A stretch of DNA of 64,000 bases from Streptomyces sp. 71268 (GTDB lineage Bacteria > Actinomycetota > Actinomycetes > Streptomycetales > Streptomycetaceae): assembly GCF_029392895.1 (NCBI RefSeq), contig NZ_CP114200.1, positions 1,269,501 through 1,333,500 on the forward strand, written 5' to 3'. Shown one piece after another: positions 33,355-42,006 of the stretch (within the stretch, counting starts at the first letter, position 1; every line of letters starts with the position of its first letter). The notes below the pieces were generated by a model. It did no database searches and was not told the DNA's origin. It was given only the letters and a program-made list of their open reading frames with translations. Made by a program: the position numbers and the translations under genes.

Positions 33355-33595
33355 CGCCCTGAAGGGCCGACGGCCCGGGCCACGCGCCCGCCGCCTCGCA
33401 TCCATCCACCCACACCCACGTACGCTCACTCGCGCCCGGCCGCGCGGTCAGCGCACACGCGCGCACACGCCGTCGCGGCCCGGGAGCCGCGACGGCGTGC
33501 GGTGCGTCGTGGTGCGCGGTGGTACGCGATGGCAGATGGTGCGCGGCGGTACGCGGTGCACACCGCGCGCTTTGTCAGCTATCGCTCCACTTGTC

Positions 33596-33619
33596 GTTCA
33601 TGGGAGCGCTCCCATGAAC
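33596..33619. promoter_or_regulatory. Perfect 24-bp palindrome containing a CebR box
   Basis: Positions 33596-33619 are a perfect inverted repeat whose core, TGGGAGCGCTCCCA (33601-33614), is identical to the Streptomyces CebR operator that represses cellobiose/cellulose utilisation. It lies between two converging 3' ends (33354 and 33633), so no promoter of an annotated gene is adjacent. Confidence 0.8.
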
Positions 33620-33632
33620 AGCGAGGTCGTGC

Positions 33633-35564
33633 CTACATCTTCTGCTCGGCCGGCAGGTTCAGGGCGGGGTTGCGGTCGAAGAAGCCGGTGGGGCGGAAGG
33701 TGAAGCCGCAGTGGTCGACGGGCATGACCGGCCACTCCTCCGACCGCGGCAGGTGGGTGGGGCCGAAGGTGTGCCACACGGTGAGTTCGGTGTCCTCCAG
33801 CGACTCGCCGGCCCGCGTCCAGCGCGGGACGCCGGCCTCGCCCGGGTGCTGGTTGGGGTAGTCGCCCGCCGGGTAGCGCCGGTCATCGGCGCGCCGGGTC
33901 ACCCACAGGTGCTTGGTGGCGTACGCGACCCGGCGGGTGACCGCCGCGTCGGGCTGGGCGAGGAGGACCGGGCTCGGCTGCGGGATCAGCGCGTACGCCA
34001 CGGGCTGGCCCACGCGGTTGCGTACGGACGGGTTGGAGATCCGCCAGTGTCGGGACGTCGTCGGGTCGGCGAGTCGGGCGCCGTCGGCGCTGTCGGTCAG
34101 GGGCGTGGTGCGGATGGTGAACGCGTTGCCGTTGGGGTTGGCCGGGCCGGGCGGCACCGGGACCGCGTCCACCTCGTGCACGGAGTTGCGGTCGCCGTCC
34201 ACCGCCACGTCGAGCCGTACGCAGAACAGGTGCTGGTGGTAGGGGGCGACCAGGCCCGGCGCGATCTCGGTGCCGTGCGGCGAGCCGGTGCCGGGTTCCA
34301 CGGCGGTGGTCTGGACGATGCCGGTGGACTTCACCTCGAAGGCGATGGAACCGTCCTGGTGGAAGTACCAGTAGAAGGCGTAGTCGTAGTTGCCGACGGT
34401 CGCGATGTAGGAGATGACCAGCCGTCGCGCGCGGCGGCTGTGGGCGGCCATCTCGTTGAAGATGTCGGTGTGCTTCCAGAGCAGGCCGATGTCCTCCTCG
34501 TGGATGCAGATCGCGTTGGTCAGCGTCTCGGGGTTGCCGAAGTCGTCGGCGACGACGGCGTCCAGGTAGTGGATCTCGCCGAGGCAGTCGCAGCCGAGCT
34601 GGAGCGCGTTGGCGTTGCGTCCGAGGGTGTACTCGCCGCCGTCCAGGAAGGCCACCCAGTTGCGGGCCTCGTCGGCCTCGCCGTACGCGACGGCCATCTC
34701 GGCGAGCGAGGCCCGGTGCAGCACCGGGCGTTCGCGGTCGCCGTCGCGGTAGGAGATCCCGTGCAGCACCAGGCCCTCGCGGCCGTTGAAGTCGATGCGC
34801 ATGTTCCAGCCCAGCCAGTCGATCCGGTGCCCGGTGAGGCGGAAGGAGGGACCGTCGGGCTGGGTGATGCGCAGCGGTCGCACGTCGGTGCGCGGCGGTC
34901 CGGTGAACTCCGGTTCGTAGCGGGCGCATTCGGTGGGCACGGGCACGGCGCCGGTGTCGATCAGGCGTACGACGCGCCGCTCGATGACGTCCACGTCGGC
35001 GACCAGTCCGGCCACCGGGTGCGCCCAGGCGTTGTCGGAGTTGGAGCAGCGCAGGTAGGTGGGCGAGCGCAGCAGGCGGCGCCCGGGCTCGCCGTCGATG
35101 ACCAGGTCGCCGGCGGCCAGCGGGGCGACGACGGCCAGGCTGGTGTCGGTGATGCCGCGCTCGGCCATCGCGCGCTGCCAGCCCGGGTCGTTCTTGACGA
35201 TCTCGTCGCAGAGGTCGAACTCGCCGAAGAGGATGGGCGGTTGCCCCTCCTTCGTGGCGTCCAGGGGCCGGTAGGAGAGGAGCGCCTCGGCGGTCACGTC
35301 GACGATGGCCTCGGCGGCGACGCCGCTGGCCCGGTCGAGCAGGGTGACCCGCACCCGGCGCACGACGGGGTCGCCCGGGCGGTGCGAGGCGACGGTGTGC
35401 CGGTCGGGCTCGTGCGGCAGGACGAGCGGGAACCGGGTGTCGTCGGTGATCTTGCCCGCCTCGGCGAGGACGCGCCGGGCGGTGGCGATCTCCTGTGCGG
35501 TCAGCGGATCGAGCGGGTGCGCCAGTGCCTTCGCGTCCGAGACCGAGGATTCGCAGCAGGTCAT
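33633..35564 (-). CDS. Copper-containing primary amine oxidase
   Basis: This 643-aa enzyme oxidises primary amines to aldehydes with H2O2 and ammonia. The topaquinone precursor is the first Tyr of TVGNYDYAF (Tyr393), and the catalytic-base Asp lies in FLDGGEYTLG (Asp308). Copper-ligand His are expected in APYHQHLFCVRLD (about 445) and in PVDHCGF near the C-terminus; all are present. No signal peptide is seen, so it is probably cytosolic, like many actinobacterial homologues. ATG 35564 has AAGGAG 6 nt upstream, better than ATG 35579 or 35735. It follows an amino-acid/amine permease on the same strand, suggesting uptake then oxidation. Confidence 0.94.
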   Translation of the reverse strand: MTCCESSVSDAKALAHPLDPLTAQEIATARRVLAEAGKITDDTRFPLVLPHEPDRHTVASHRPGDPVVRRVRVTLLDRASGVAAEAIVDVTAEALLSYRPLDATKEGQPPILFGEFDLCDEIVKNDPGWQRAMAERGITDTSLAVVAPLAAGDLVIDGEPGRRLLRSPTYLRCSNSDNAWAHPVAGLVADVDVIERRVVRLIDTGAVPVPTECARYEPEFTGPPRTDVRPLRITQPDGPSFRLTGHRIDWLGWNMRIDFNGREGLVLHGISYRDGDRERPVLHRASLAEMAVAYGEADEARNWVAFLDGGEYTLGRNANALQLGCDCLGEIHYLDAVVADDFGNPETLTNAICIHEEDIGLLWKHTDIFNEMAAHSRRARRLVISYIATVGNYDYAFYWYFHQDGSIAFEVKSTGIVQTTAVEPGTGSPHGTEIAPGLVAPYHQHLFCVRLDVAVDGDRNSVHEVDAVPVPPGPANPNGNAFTIRTTPLTDSADGARLADPTTSRHWRISNPSVRNRVGQPVAYALIPQPSPVLLAQPDAAVTRRVAYATKHLWVTRRADDRRYPAGDYPNQHPGEAGVPRWTRAGESLEDTELTVWHTFGPTHLPRSEEWPVMPVDHCGFTFRPTGFFDRNPALNLPAEQKM

Positions 35565-35806
35565 GCGGGTCTCCTTCATGTGCGTCACGCGCGCGGGTCG
35601 CGAGCGTGCGTCGCGGGTGTCCGTGCCGCCGGATGACGGCATGGAGGTGCCGTCGGATGACGGCACGGGTAAGCCACGGGCCGGTGCGCCGACTCGGTGG
35701 CGGTGTCGTGAAACGGGCATGCGGAAAAGTCGCACGGCCCGGTCGGGGAATGGCTTATCGGGTGCGCGGGACGGTGGTGGTGGCGCGTCGAGCGACTAAG
35801 GCGTTT

Positions 35807-37360
35807 TCACGCGGCGGTGGAGGGCTTATTCGCCTTCCCTGGAGCGGTCGCGACCTTCTCCAATTGGAACGCGTGATTGCCCCTACCTATTTCGGCGTGC
35901 ACGGCGGGCCGCGCTATCCGCAGCAACCATCCGTAACCAATTCCGATCACTATGGTGGCGCCCACGACGCCGGGCAGCACCCAGCGTGGGGCGGAGTCCG
36001 GCTCGGCCCCGAGGAGCACGTCGAAGTCCTTGACGGCGTAGCAGATGATCGCTATCAGCACCCCGGCGGCAATCCCTGAGCAGGCAATACGTGCCAGTTG
36101 GGGGCGGGCGGCGCCGCGGCGTACGAAGAAGGCGACGACGGCCACGCTCGTGGTCGCCATCAGGACCATGACGCCGAGCGCGCCGACGTTGCCGCACCAG
36201 GTGAACAGGCGCAGCACCGGTACGGTCGGGTCACCGAAGCCCGTTTCGTCACCGAGAGTGAAGCTGGCAACAACTGCCACGGAAAAGGAGGTTTGAAGTG
36301 CGGACCCATAGGTGGGTGCACCACTGAACTTGCCGGTGCGGCCGAATACGGAAGGCAACAATCCCTCGCGGCCCATGGCAAAGGCATAGCGGGCCACGAC
36401 GTTGTGGAAGCTGAGCATCGCGGCAAACATACCGGTCACGTAGAAGACGTGCATGACGTTGGTGAACGTGCCACCCAAACGATCCTCGGTCAGGGCGAAG
36501 AGCATGTTCGGGCCCTGCGCCTCGGCGAGCTCCACCACGCGCGAGGGGCCGGCGGCGACGCCCAGCGCCCAGGAGCCGAGGGCGAAGAGGAGGGTGGCGA
36601 GGCCCACGGCGAGGAACATCGCCCGCGCGACGACGGCCTGGGGCCGCGTGGTCTCCTCCGCGTACACCGGGGCCTGTTCGAAGCCGGTGAAGGAGGCGAG
36701 GCAGAAGCACAGCGCGGTGCCGAGCCCGGCGCCGGCGAGGGTGTCGGGCTCGAAGGCGGCCGGGGAGAGGCCGTCCACGCCCGGGTCGCCGACGCCGACC
36801 ACGACGAACGTCACCACCAACGCCACCTCGACCACGAGCAGGACGCCGAGCAGCCGCACGTTGAGGTCGACCCTCAGCCAGCCGAGCGTCCCGACGAGCG
36901 CCACGCCGGCCAGGGCGGGGACCCACCAGCCGACGCGCACGCCGAGGTGTTCGTCCACGAGCCCGGCGACCTCGAACCCGAAGAGGCCGTAGATGCCGAC
37001 CTGCAACGTGCTGTACGCGACCAGGGCGAGCACGGCCGCGGCGGCGCCGACGGTGCCGCCGAGCCCGCGGGCGATGTAGGCGTAGAAGGCGCCCGCGTTC
37101 TGCACGTGCCGGCCCATCTCCGCGTAGCCGAAGCTGAACAACATCAGCACCAGGCCCAGGAGCACGAAGAGCAGTGGCTGACCGACGGTGCCCAGCACCG
37201 CGTAGGTGGTCGGCATAACGCCGGCCACGACCATCATCGGCGCGCTGGCCGCCGCCACGGACAACAGGAGCCCGGTGGTGCCGACGCGGCCCGCGCGCAG
37301 GGCGCGCCCCCGCCCCTCGGCCGCGGTGGCCGCTCGCCCGCGCGGGCTACCCGTCTTCAT
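35807..37360 (-). CDS. APC-superfamily amino acid/polyamine permease
   Basis: A 517-aa transporter with about 12-13 helices. N-terminal signatures: GLLLSVAAASAPMMVVAG, then FSFGYAEMGRHVQNAGAFYA and YIARGLGG. It also carries SFTGFEQAPVYAEET in helix 6. The C-terminal tail is short. It should import an amino acid or amine with protons. It lies 242 bp upstream of the copper amine oxidase on the same strand, so an amine substrate is plausible but unproven. Codons at its 3' end (35.8-36.4 kb) use more A/T than its 5' part, hinting at a mosaic origin. Confidence 0.9.
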   Translation of the reverse strand: MKTGSPRGRAATAAEGRGRALRAGRVGTTGLLLSVAAASAPMMVVAGVMPTTYAVLGTVGQPLLFVLLGLVLMLFSFGYAEMGRHVQNAGAFYAYIARGLGGTVGAAAAVLALVAYSTLQVGIYGLFGFEVAGLVDEHLGVRVGWWVPALAGVALVGTLGWLRVDLNVRLLGVLLVVEVALVVTFVVVGVGDPGVDGLSPAAFEPDTLAGAGLGTALCFCLASFTGFEQAPVYAEETTRPQAVVARAMFLAVGLATLLFALGSWALGVAAGPSRVVELAEAQGPNMLFALTEDRLGGTFTNVMHVFYVTGMFAAMLSFHNVVARYAFAMGREGLLPSVFGRTGKFSGAPTYGSALQTSFSVAVVASFTLGDETGFGDPTVPVLRLFTWCGNVGALGVMVLMATTSVAVVAFFVRRGAARPQLARIACSGIAAGVLIAIICYAVKDFDVLLGAEPDSAPRWVLPGVVGATIVIGIGYGWLLRIARPAVHAEIGRGNHAFQLEKVATAPGKANKPSTAA

Positions 37361-37409
37361 GGCGGAGCGGTCCTTTCCACGGGGAGTGCGGGGAGGTGCG
37401 GGAAGTGCG

Positions 37410-38357
37410 TCAGGGCGAGCCGAGCGCCGCGGTGCGCGCTGCGCGGAACTCCTGCTTGGGGTCGCGGTCGGCGTACGACCAGGGGGACCGGGTGGCGTGC
37501 GGGCCGATGCGGTGGAAGAGGGCGGCGGCCTCGGCCAGCCGGCCCTCGTGGAACTTGGCGTGCGCCAGGTAGTTGAGGTCGACCTGCTGCCGGGGATGGC
37601 CCTCGCCCTCCCACTCCAGCCACCAGTCGAAGGCGGCCTTCATCACCTGCCGGGCCTTGCGCGTGGACCAGTGCTCGGACTCGCGCGGGTCGCGGGGCAG
37701 ATGGCCGGCGGCGGCCAGGACGCGGAACCGCTCGGTGTGCGCCACCACGGGGAGCACGGCCAGCGGGGAGTCGGCGGGCGCCTGTTCGGCGGCCCAGTCG
37801 GCGAAGTCGTACACCTCGTGCAGCGGGTCGCCGCCGCCGGTACCTCGTTCGGCGAGGTAGGTGGCCATCAGGTGGTGGGCGTGGTGGTGGTCCCGGTGCC
37901 GGGCGCGCACCTGGTCGAAGGCGCGCGCGCAGTCGTCCCCGCCGCCCAGCGCGCGGGCCGCGATGAGCTGCGCCAGCCAGGGTGAGGGGTCCGCCGGGGC
38001 CAAGCGGGCGGCGGCCAGGGCGTGTTCGCGCGCCGTGGCGTAGCGCACCTTGCCGCGCACGGCGCGCAACGCGGTCGCGCAGGCCAGCAGGGCCGCGGCA
38101 CAGGCGCTGTCGGGCTCGGCGCGCTGCCAGTCGCTGGCCCAGGAGGCGCACGCGCTGACCTCGGCGAGCACGACGAGCCGATGTCCCCTGCGGTCCCAGT
38201 CGTCGCCGGTCTCGGCGAGCAGCGACCGCGCGGCGCCCCAGCGTCCCTGGGCGAGCGCGTTACGGGCGGCGGCCAGCGGGGCGTCGTCCAGCGCGGGGTC
38301 GAAGGCCAGTCGGTCCCTGCGCCACGGGCGGGTGAAGGGGCGTCGAGGAGGCGTCAT
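37410..38357 (-). CDS. Helical-repeat (TPR-like) protein of unknown function
   Basis: This 315-aa protein is mostly helical, with Ala-rich repeats resembling tetratricopeptides (for instance NALAQGRWGAARSLLAETGD, AREHALAAARLAPADPSPWL and AKFHEGRLAEAAALFHRIGP). No signal peptide or catalytic motif. A His-rich spot, RHRDHHHAHHLMA, lies near residue 155. I do not recognise the family beyond 'tetratricopeptide-like hypothetical'. It is upstream of, and probably co-transcribed with, the permease (49 bp gap). Confidence 0.78.
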   Translation of the reverse strand: MTPPRRPFTRPWRRDRLAFDPALDDAPLAAARNALAQGRWGAARSLLAETGDDWDRRGHRLVVLAEVSACASWASDWQRAEPDSACAAALLACATALRAVRGKVRYATAREHALAAARLAPADPSPWLAQLIAARALGGGDDCARAFDQVRARHRDHHHAHHLMATYLAERGTGGGDPLHEVYDFADWAAEQAPADSPLAVLPVVAHTERFRVLAAAGHLPRDPRESEHWSTRKARQVMKAAFDWWLEWEGEGHPRQQVDLNYLAHAKFHEGRLAEAAALFHRIGPHATRSPWSYADRDPKQEFRAARTAALGSP

Positions 38358-38926
38358 CCGTGAAGTTCCTCCACAACGCTGTCACCTCCAGCCCCGCCGC
38401 GGCGTCAGCTCGCGCGGGGGCGCCCGGCCCATCGGTGGCCCCGGGTGCCAGCGCCGCCGACGGCGAATGATCACGGACAGCAAACCGGTAGTCACTGGTC
38501 TGCGTCAAGGCCGGAAGACGCCCCTCGGATTCCGTGACGTCCTCGTGTCCTGGGCGTTCCGCCAAACCTTTCCGAACCCTTACGTCGAACGCCCCGCGCC
38601 GGCACCGGGTTCCCGTCGCGACGACGCCGCTCACCGACGGTGCGCTCGCGGTGCCAGCGCGCAGTCAACTCGCGCCCCGACGACGGGCGTCGGGGCGAGC
38701 CTGGCGCGCGGTCGCACGAGGTGGGGCCCCGTTTCGGCGCCGTGCCCTCCGGCACGTGGCGGGGCCCGCCCTACGGACGGCGCGCCGTGGGCGGTGAGCG
38801 GGTGCCGGGGGTCGGTCGGCGCGGCGGGTGGAGCGGGGCGCGGGCGCCGTGTCACGGCGAACGGGGGCGTGTTACGGACAACTAGGGGTCGGGTAGGGGG
38901 CGCGCCCCGCCGCGCGACGGCCGCGC
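38358..38926. other. 569-bp gap between the TPR-like and flavoprotein genes
   Basis: I see no supportable gene. The short frames here lack ribosome sites and G/C-ending codon bias. The right part must carry the promoter of the minus-strand TPR-like gene and the 3' end of the flavoprotein transcript. Confidence 0.55.
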
Positions 38927-40600
38927 CTAGTCGACCGCCGCTGCCGCCGCGCGGCCCGCCGTACGGCCGGAGAAGAGGCAGCCGCCGAGGAAGGTGCCCT
39001 CCAGCGCGCGGTAGCCGTGAACCCCGCCGCCGCCGAACCCGGCGGCCTCCCCCGCCGCGTACAGGCCGGGCAGCGGCGAGCCGTCGTCGGTGAGCACCCG
39101 TGCGGAGAGGTCGGTCTCCAGGCCGCCGAGGGTCTTGCGGGTGAGGATGTTGAGCCGCACGGCGATCAGCGGGCCGGCCTTGGGGTCGAGCATGGGGTGT
39201 GGCGCGGCGGTGCGGATCAGACGGTCGCCGAGGTAGCCGCGGGCCCCGTGCAGGGCGGTGACCTGGAGGTCCTTGGTGAACCTGTTGGTCAGTTCGCGGT
39301 CGCGGGCGGCGAGTTCGCGGCGCAGTTCGCCCTCGTCGATGTGGCCGGACCTGCGCCGTGGGTCGGCCTCGGTCAGCTCGTTCATCCGGCGCACCAGGTC
39401 GGTCAGGTTGTGCTCGACGACGAAGTCCTCGCCACGGTCCATGAACGCCCGCACCGGGCCCGGCACGCCGCCACCGACCCGGCCGAGCACCCCGCGCACG
39501 TCCTTGCCCGTCAGGTCGGGGTTCTGCTCGGAGCCCGAGAGCGTGAACTCCTTCGCGATGATCTTCTGGGTGAGCAGGAACCAGGTGTAGTCGTAGCCGG
39601 TGCGCATGATGTGTTCGAGGGTGCCCAGGGTGTCGAAGCCCGGGAAGAGCGGCACCGGCAGCCGCTTGCCGACCGCGTCCACCCACAGCGGGGACGGCCC
39701 GGACAGGATGCGGATGCCGTGCCGGGGCCAGATCGGGTCCCAGTTGGCGATGCCCTCGGTGTAGTGCCACATCCGGTCGCGGTTGATCAGTCGGGCGCCG
39801 GCCCGCTCGGCGACGCCCAGCATGGCCCCGTCCACGTACTCGGGCACCCCGGAGATCAGGTGCCCCGGCGGCATGCCGAGGCGGCGGGGCCAGTTGCGGC
39901 GCACCAGTTCGTGGTTGCCGCCGATGCCGCCCGAGGTGACGATGACCGCCTGGGCCCGCAGTTCGAAGGCGCCGGTGACCTCGCGACCGCTGGGCGTGCC
40001 GCGCTCGGCGTCGGAGGGCGCCAGCACCTCGCCGCTGACGGTGTCCAGGTCGCCGGCGGTGCTGATGAGTCCGGTGACCCGGTGCCGGAACCGGAGGCGG
40101 ACCAGGCCGCGTTCCACGCCGGCGCGCACCCGCCGCTCGAAGGGCGCGAGCAGGCCGGGACCGGTGCCCCAGGTGATGTGGAAGCGGGGCACCGAGTTGC
40201 CGTGTCCGGTGGCGTCGTAGCCGCCGCGCTCGGCCCAGCCGACGACGGGGAAGAACCGCACGCCCCGCGCGCGCAACCAGGCCCGCTTCTCGCCGGCCGC
40301 GAAGTCCACGTACGCCTTGGCCCAGCGGCGCGGCCAGCGGTCCTCGGGGCGGTCGAAGCCGGCCGTGCCCTGCCAGTCCTGCCAGGCCAGCGCGTGGCTG
40401 TCGCGGATGCGCAGCCGGCGCTGCTCGGGCGAGTCGACCAGGAAGAGGCCGCCGAAGGACCAGTGCGCCTGCCCGCCGAGCGAGGCTTCGGGCTCCTGGT
40501 CGAGCAGGATGACCGTGCGCCCCGCGTCGACCAGTTCGGCGGTGGCGGCGAGCCCCGCGAGTCCCGCTCCGACCACGATGACATCAGCGTCGTACGCCAT
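38927..40600 (-). CDS. FAD-binding dehydrogenase (KstD/fumarate-reductase-like flavoprotein)
   Basis: This 557-aa protein begins with the FAD dinucleotide fold VIVVGAGLAGLAATAELVDA and the Glu of LLDQEPE. FAD_binding_2-type features follow: SLGGQAHWSFGGLFLVDS, a substrate-cap domain, and the C-terminal GLYAAGEAAGFGGGGVHGYR with ALEGTFLGGC. The family includes 3-ketosteroid delta1-dehydrogenases and related oxidoreductases; the substrate is not readable here. ATG 40600 begins at the FAD motif. It diverges from a NUDIX gene, with a 12-bp palindrome between them. Confidence 0.9.
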   Translation of the reverse strand: MAYDADVIVVGAGLAGLAATAELVDAGRTVILLDQEPEASLGGQAHWSFGGLFLVDSPEQRRLRIRDSHALAWQDWQGTAGFDRPEDRWPRRWAKAYVDFAAGEKRAWLRARGVRFFPVVGWAERGGYDATGHGNSVPRFHITWGTGPGLLAPFERRVRAGVERGLVRLRFRHRVTGLISTAGDLDTVSGEVLAPSDAERGTPSGREVTGAFELRAQAVIVTSGGIGGNHELVRRNWPRRLGMPPGHLISGVPEYVDGAMLGVAERAGARLINRDRMWHYTEGIANWDPIWPRHGIRILSGPSPLWVDAVGKRLPVPLFPGFDTLGTLEHIMRTGYDYTWFLLTQKIIAKEFTLSGSEQNPDLTGKDVRGVLGRVGGGVPGPVRAFMDRGEDFVVEHNLTDLVRRMNELTEADPRRRSGHIDEGELRRELAARDRELTNRFTKDLQVTALHGARGYLGDRLIRTAAPHPMLDPKAGPLIAVRLNILTRKTLGGLETDLSARVLTDDGSPLPGLYAAGEAAGFGGGGVHGYRALEGTFLGGCLFSGRTAGRAAAAAVD

Positions 40601-40689
40601 GGTTTCCGTCCTCGTCGGGGCCCGCCCCTGCGGCACCTGGCCCGGTGGCCTGCGCCGGGCTTGGCGCCCGTCGCCCGCCCGATCCTCGT

Positions 40690-40701
40690 TACCCATGGGT
40701 A
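40690..40701. promoter_or_regulatory. Palindrome in the flavoprotein/NUDIX promoter region
   Basis: TACCCATGGGTA is a perfect 12-bp inverted repeat, 90 bp before the flavoprotein start and 59 bp before the NUDIX start. It could be a repressor site; no regulator gene is adjacent. Confidence 0.35.
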
Positions 40702-40759
40702 TGGCGTCAACCGTCCGGGCCGGGTCTTCGCGTGGTGGCGGTGCTGGTTGGATGGCCGC

Positions 40760-41302
40760 ATGGCTGATGAGACGCCCCGGTCGGCGGATGAGGTACTGGA
40801 CGTCGTGGACGAGCTCGACCGGGTGGTGGGCCAGGCGCCGCGCGGCGAGGTCTACGCCCGGGGGCTGCGGCACCGCTGCGTGTTCATCCTGGCCAGGGAC
40901 GCCGCCGGCCGCGTCTTCGTACACCGGCGCACCGAGCGCAAGCTCGTCTTCCCGGGGCTGTACGACATGTTCGTGGGCGGCGTGGTGGGGGCCGGCGAGT
41001 CGTACGAGGAGGCCGCGCTGCGCGAGGCCGAGGAGGAGCTGGGCGTCAGCGGGCTGCCCGCGCCGACGCCGCTGTTCTCCTTCCGCTTCGAGCGCCCGGG
41101 CAAGTCCTGGTGGTGCCACGTCTACGAGGTGCGCTGCGACCTGCCGGTCGATCCGCAGGTGGAGGAGGTCGCCTGGCACGCCTTCCTCACCGAGGAGGAG
41201 TTGGCGGCCAGGCTGGACGAGTGGGAGTGGGTGCCGGACGGGGCGGAGGCGTACGAGCGGCTGTTGGCCTGGCGGGCCGCCCGGCCGGCGGACGCGCGCT
41301 GA
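40760..41302 (+). CDS. NUDIX hydrolase
   Basis: This 180-aa protein has a complete Nudix box GVVGAGESYEEAALREAEEE followed by LGV (about residues 74-96), with the metal-binding REAEEE. Family members hydrolyse nucleoside diphosphates linked to another group. The N-terminal RGEVYARGLRHRCVFI and the VHRRTERKLVFPGLYD block resemble the isopentenyl-diphosphate-isomerase/YfcD-like branch. ATG 40760 has only a weak GG-rich site; other in-frame starts upstream are GTG or TTG. No operon partner. Confidence 0.88.
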   Translation: MADETPRSADEVLDVVDELDRVVGQAPRGEVYARGLRHRCVFILARDAAGRVFVHRRTERKLVFPGLYDMFVGGVVGAGESYEEAALREAEEELGVSGLPAPTPLFSFRFERPGKSWWCHVYEVRCDLPVDPQVEEVAWHAFLTEEELAARLDEWEWVPDGAEAYERLLAWRAARPADAR

Positions 41303-41494
41303 CGGGCCCGGGGGCCTGACGCCGAACGGGGCCGGGCGGGGGCTGGCGGCGTCGGGGCGGGGCCGGAGCGCGCGGGTGGGCGCGGCGGGGGCGGGCCGGT
41401 GACGTGTGGGTGACCGGTCGGCGAGGTGTCGGGGTCCGCCGTGTGCCCGGGCGGCCTCGGGACGCCGAGCGGAGTGGGCGGGGCTAGGCTCGGC

Positions 41495-41512
41495 AGCATG
41501 AACGTTCATGCT
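41495..41512. promoter_or_regulatory. Perfect 18-bp palindrome at the DUF202 promoter
   Basis: AGCATGAACGTTCATGCT is fully self-complementary and lies 5-10 bp after a TAGGCT -10-like box (41485-41490). A protein bound here would cover the likely transcription start of the DUF202 pair. Confidence 0.55.
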
Positions 41513-41524
41513 CTGCCGTCATGA
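41498..41524 (+). CDS. 8-codon upstream mini-ORF, possibly leaderless
   Basis: ATG 41498 opens MNVHALPS and stops with TGA 41522-41524, overlapping the DUF202 start as ATGA. The TAGGCT box ends 7 nt before the ATG, the usual spacing for leaderless transcripts. DUF202 itself lacks a ribosome site, so its translation may rely on termination-coupled re-initiation. The reading is inference from spacing only. Confidence 0.35.
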   Translation: MNVHALPS

Positions 41525-42006
41525 CCTCCCGCGATGCCCGCCCGCCGACCGGTGGGGCCCCCGCCGGACCCGGCCACGGCCGGGAGGGCGAACCGGCCGG
41601 CCGGCGCGGACGCTGGCGGACCGCGCGCGCGGAGGTCGGGCTGTGGTGGGCGCCGGCCCAGGTGCGGGCCGAGGGCCAGACGCCTGACTACCGGTTCTCG
41701 CTCGCCAACGAGCGCACGTTCCTCGCCTGGCTGCGTACGGCGCTCGCGCTGATCGGCGGCGGCTTCGCGGTGGACCAGTTCCTGCCGGACCAGGACCGGC
41801 CGCTGCGGACCGTGCTGGCGATCGCGCTGCTGGTGGGCGGGGCGCTGTGCGCGCTGCGCGCGGTCAACCACTGGCTGCGCTGCGAGCGGGCCATGCGGCG
41901 CGGCGAGGACCTGCCCATCTCGCGCTTCCCGACCGTCCTCGCGCTGGCGGTGGGCCTGATGTCGGTGGTGATGGTGCTGGTCGTGGCGCTGGGCGGGGCC
42001 GGCTAG
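41521..42006 (+). CDS. DUF202 (YidH-like) membrane protein
   Basis: This 161-aa protein has a disordered basic N-terminus (1-50), the DUF202 signature TPDYRFSLANERTFLAWLRT (about 58-77) and three helices (about 75-95, 98-115, 135-157). DUF202 proteins are small inner-membrane proteins of unknown function. It is paired with a second DUF202 gene whose GTG overlaps its stop by one base, so the two probably form a complex. Confidence 0.88.
   Translation: MTSRDARPPTGGAPAGPGHGREGEPAGRRGRWRTARAEVGLWWAPAQVRAEGQTPDYRFSLANERTFLAWLRTALALIGGGFAVDQFLPDQDRPLRTVLAIALLVGGALCALRAVNHWLRCERAMRRGEDLPISRFPTVLALAVGLMSVVMVLVVALGGAG

Noticed and set aside
33711..35636. Long plus-strand frame opposite the amine oxidase
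   Set aside because: The amine oxidase is unmistakable on the minus strand, with its NYDY site. The opposite frame has shadow composition.
36098..37576. Plus-strand frame opposite the permease
   Set aside because: Composition of His, Glu and Gly runs is a mirror of the hydrophobic codons of the permease; no start signal.
38358..38926. Small genes in the 38.4-38.9 kb gap
   Set aside because: Candidate frames lack ribosome sites, mix third-position bases at random and match nothing I recognise.
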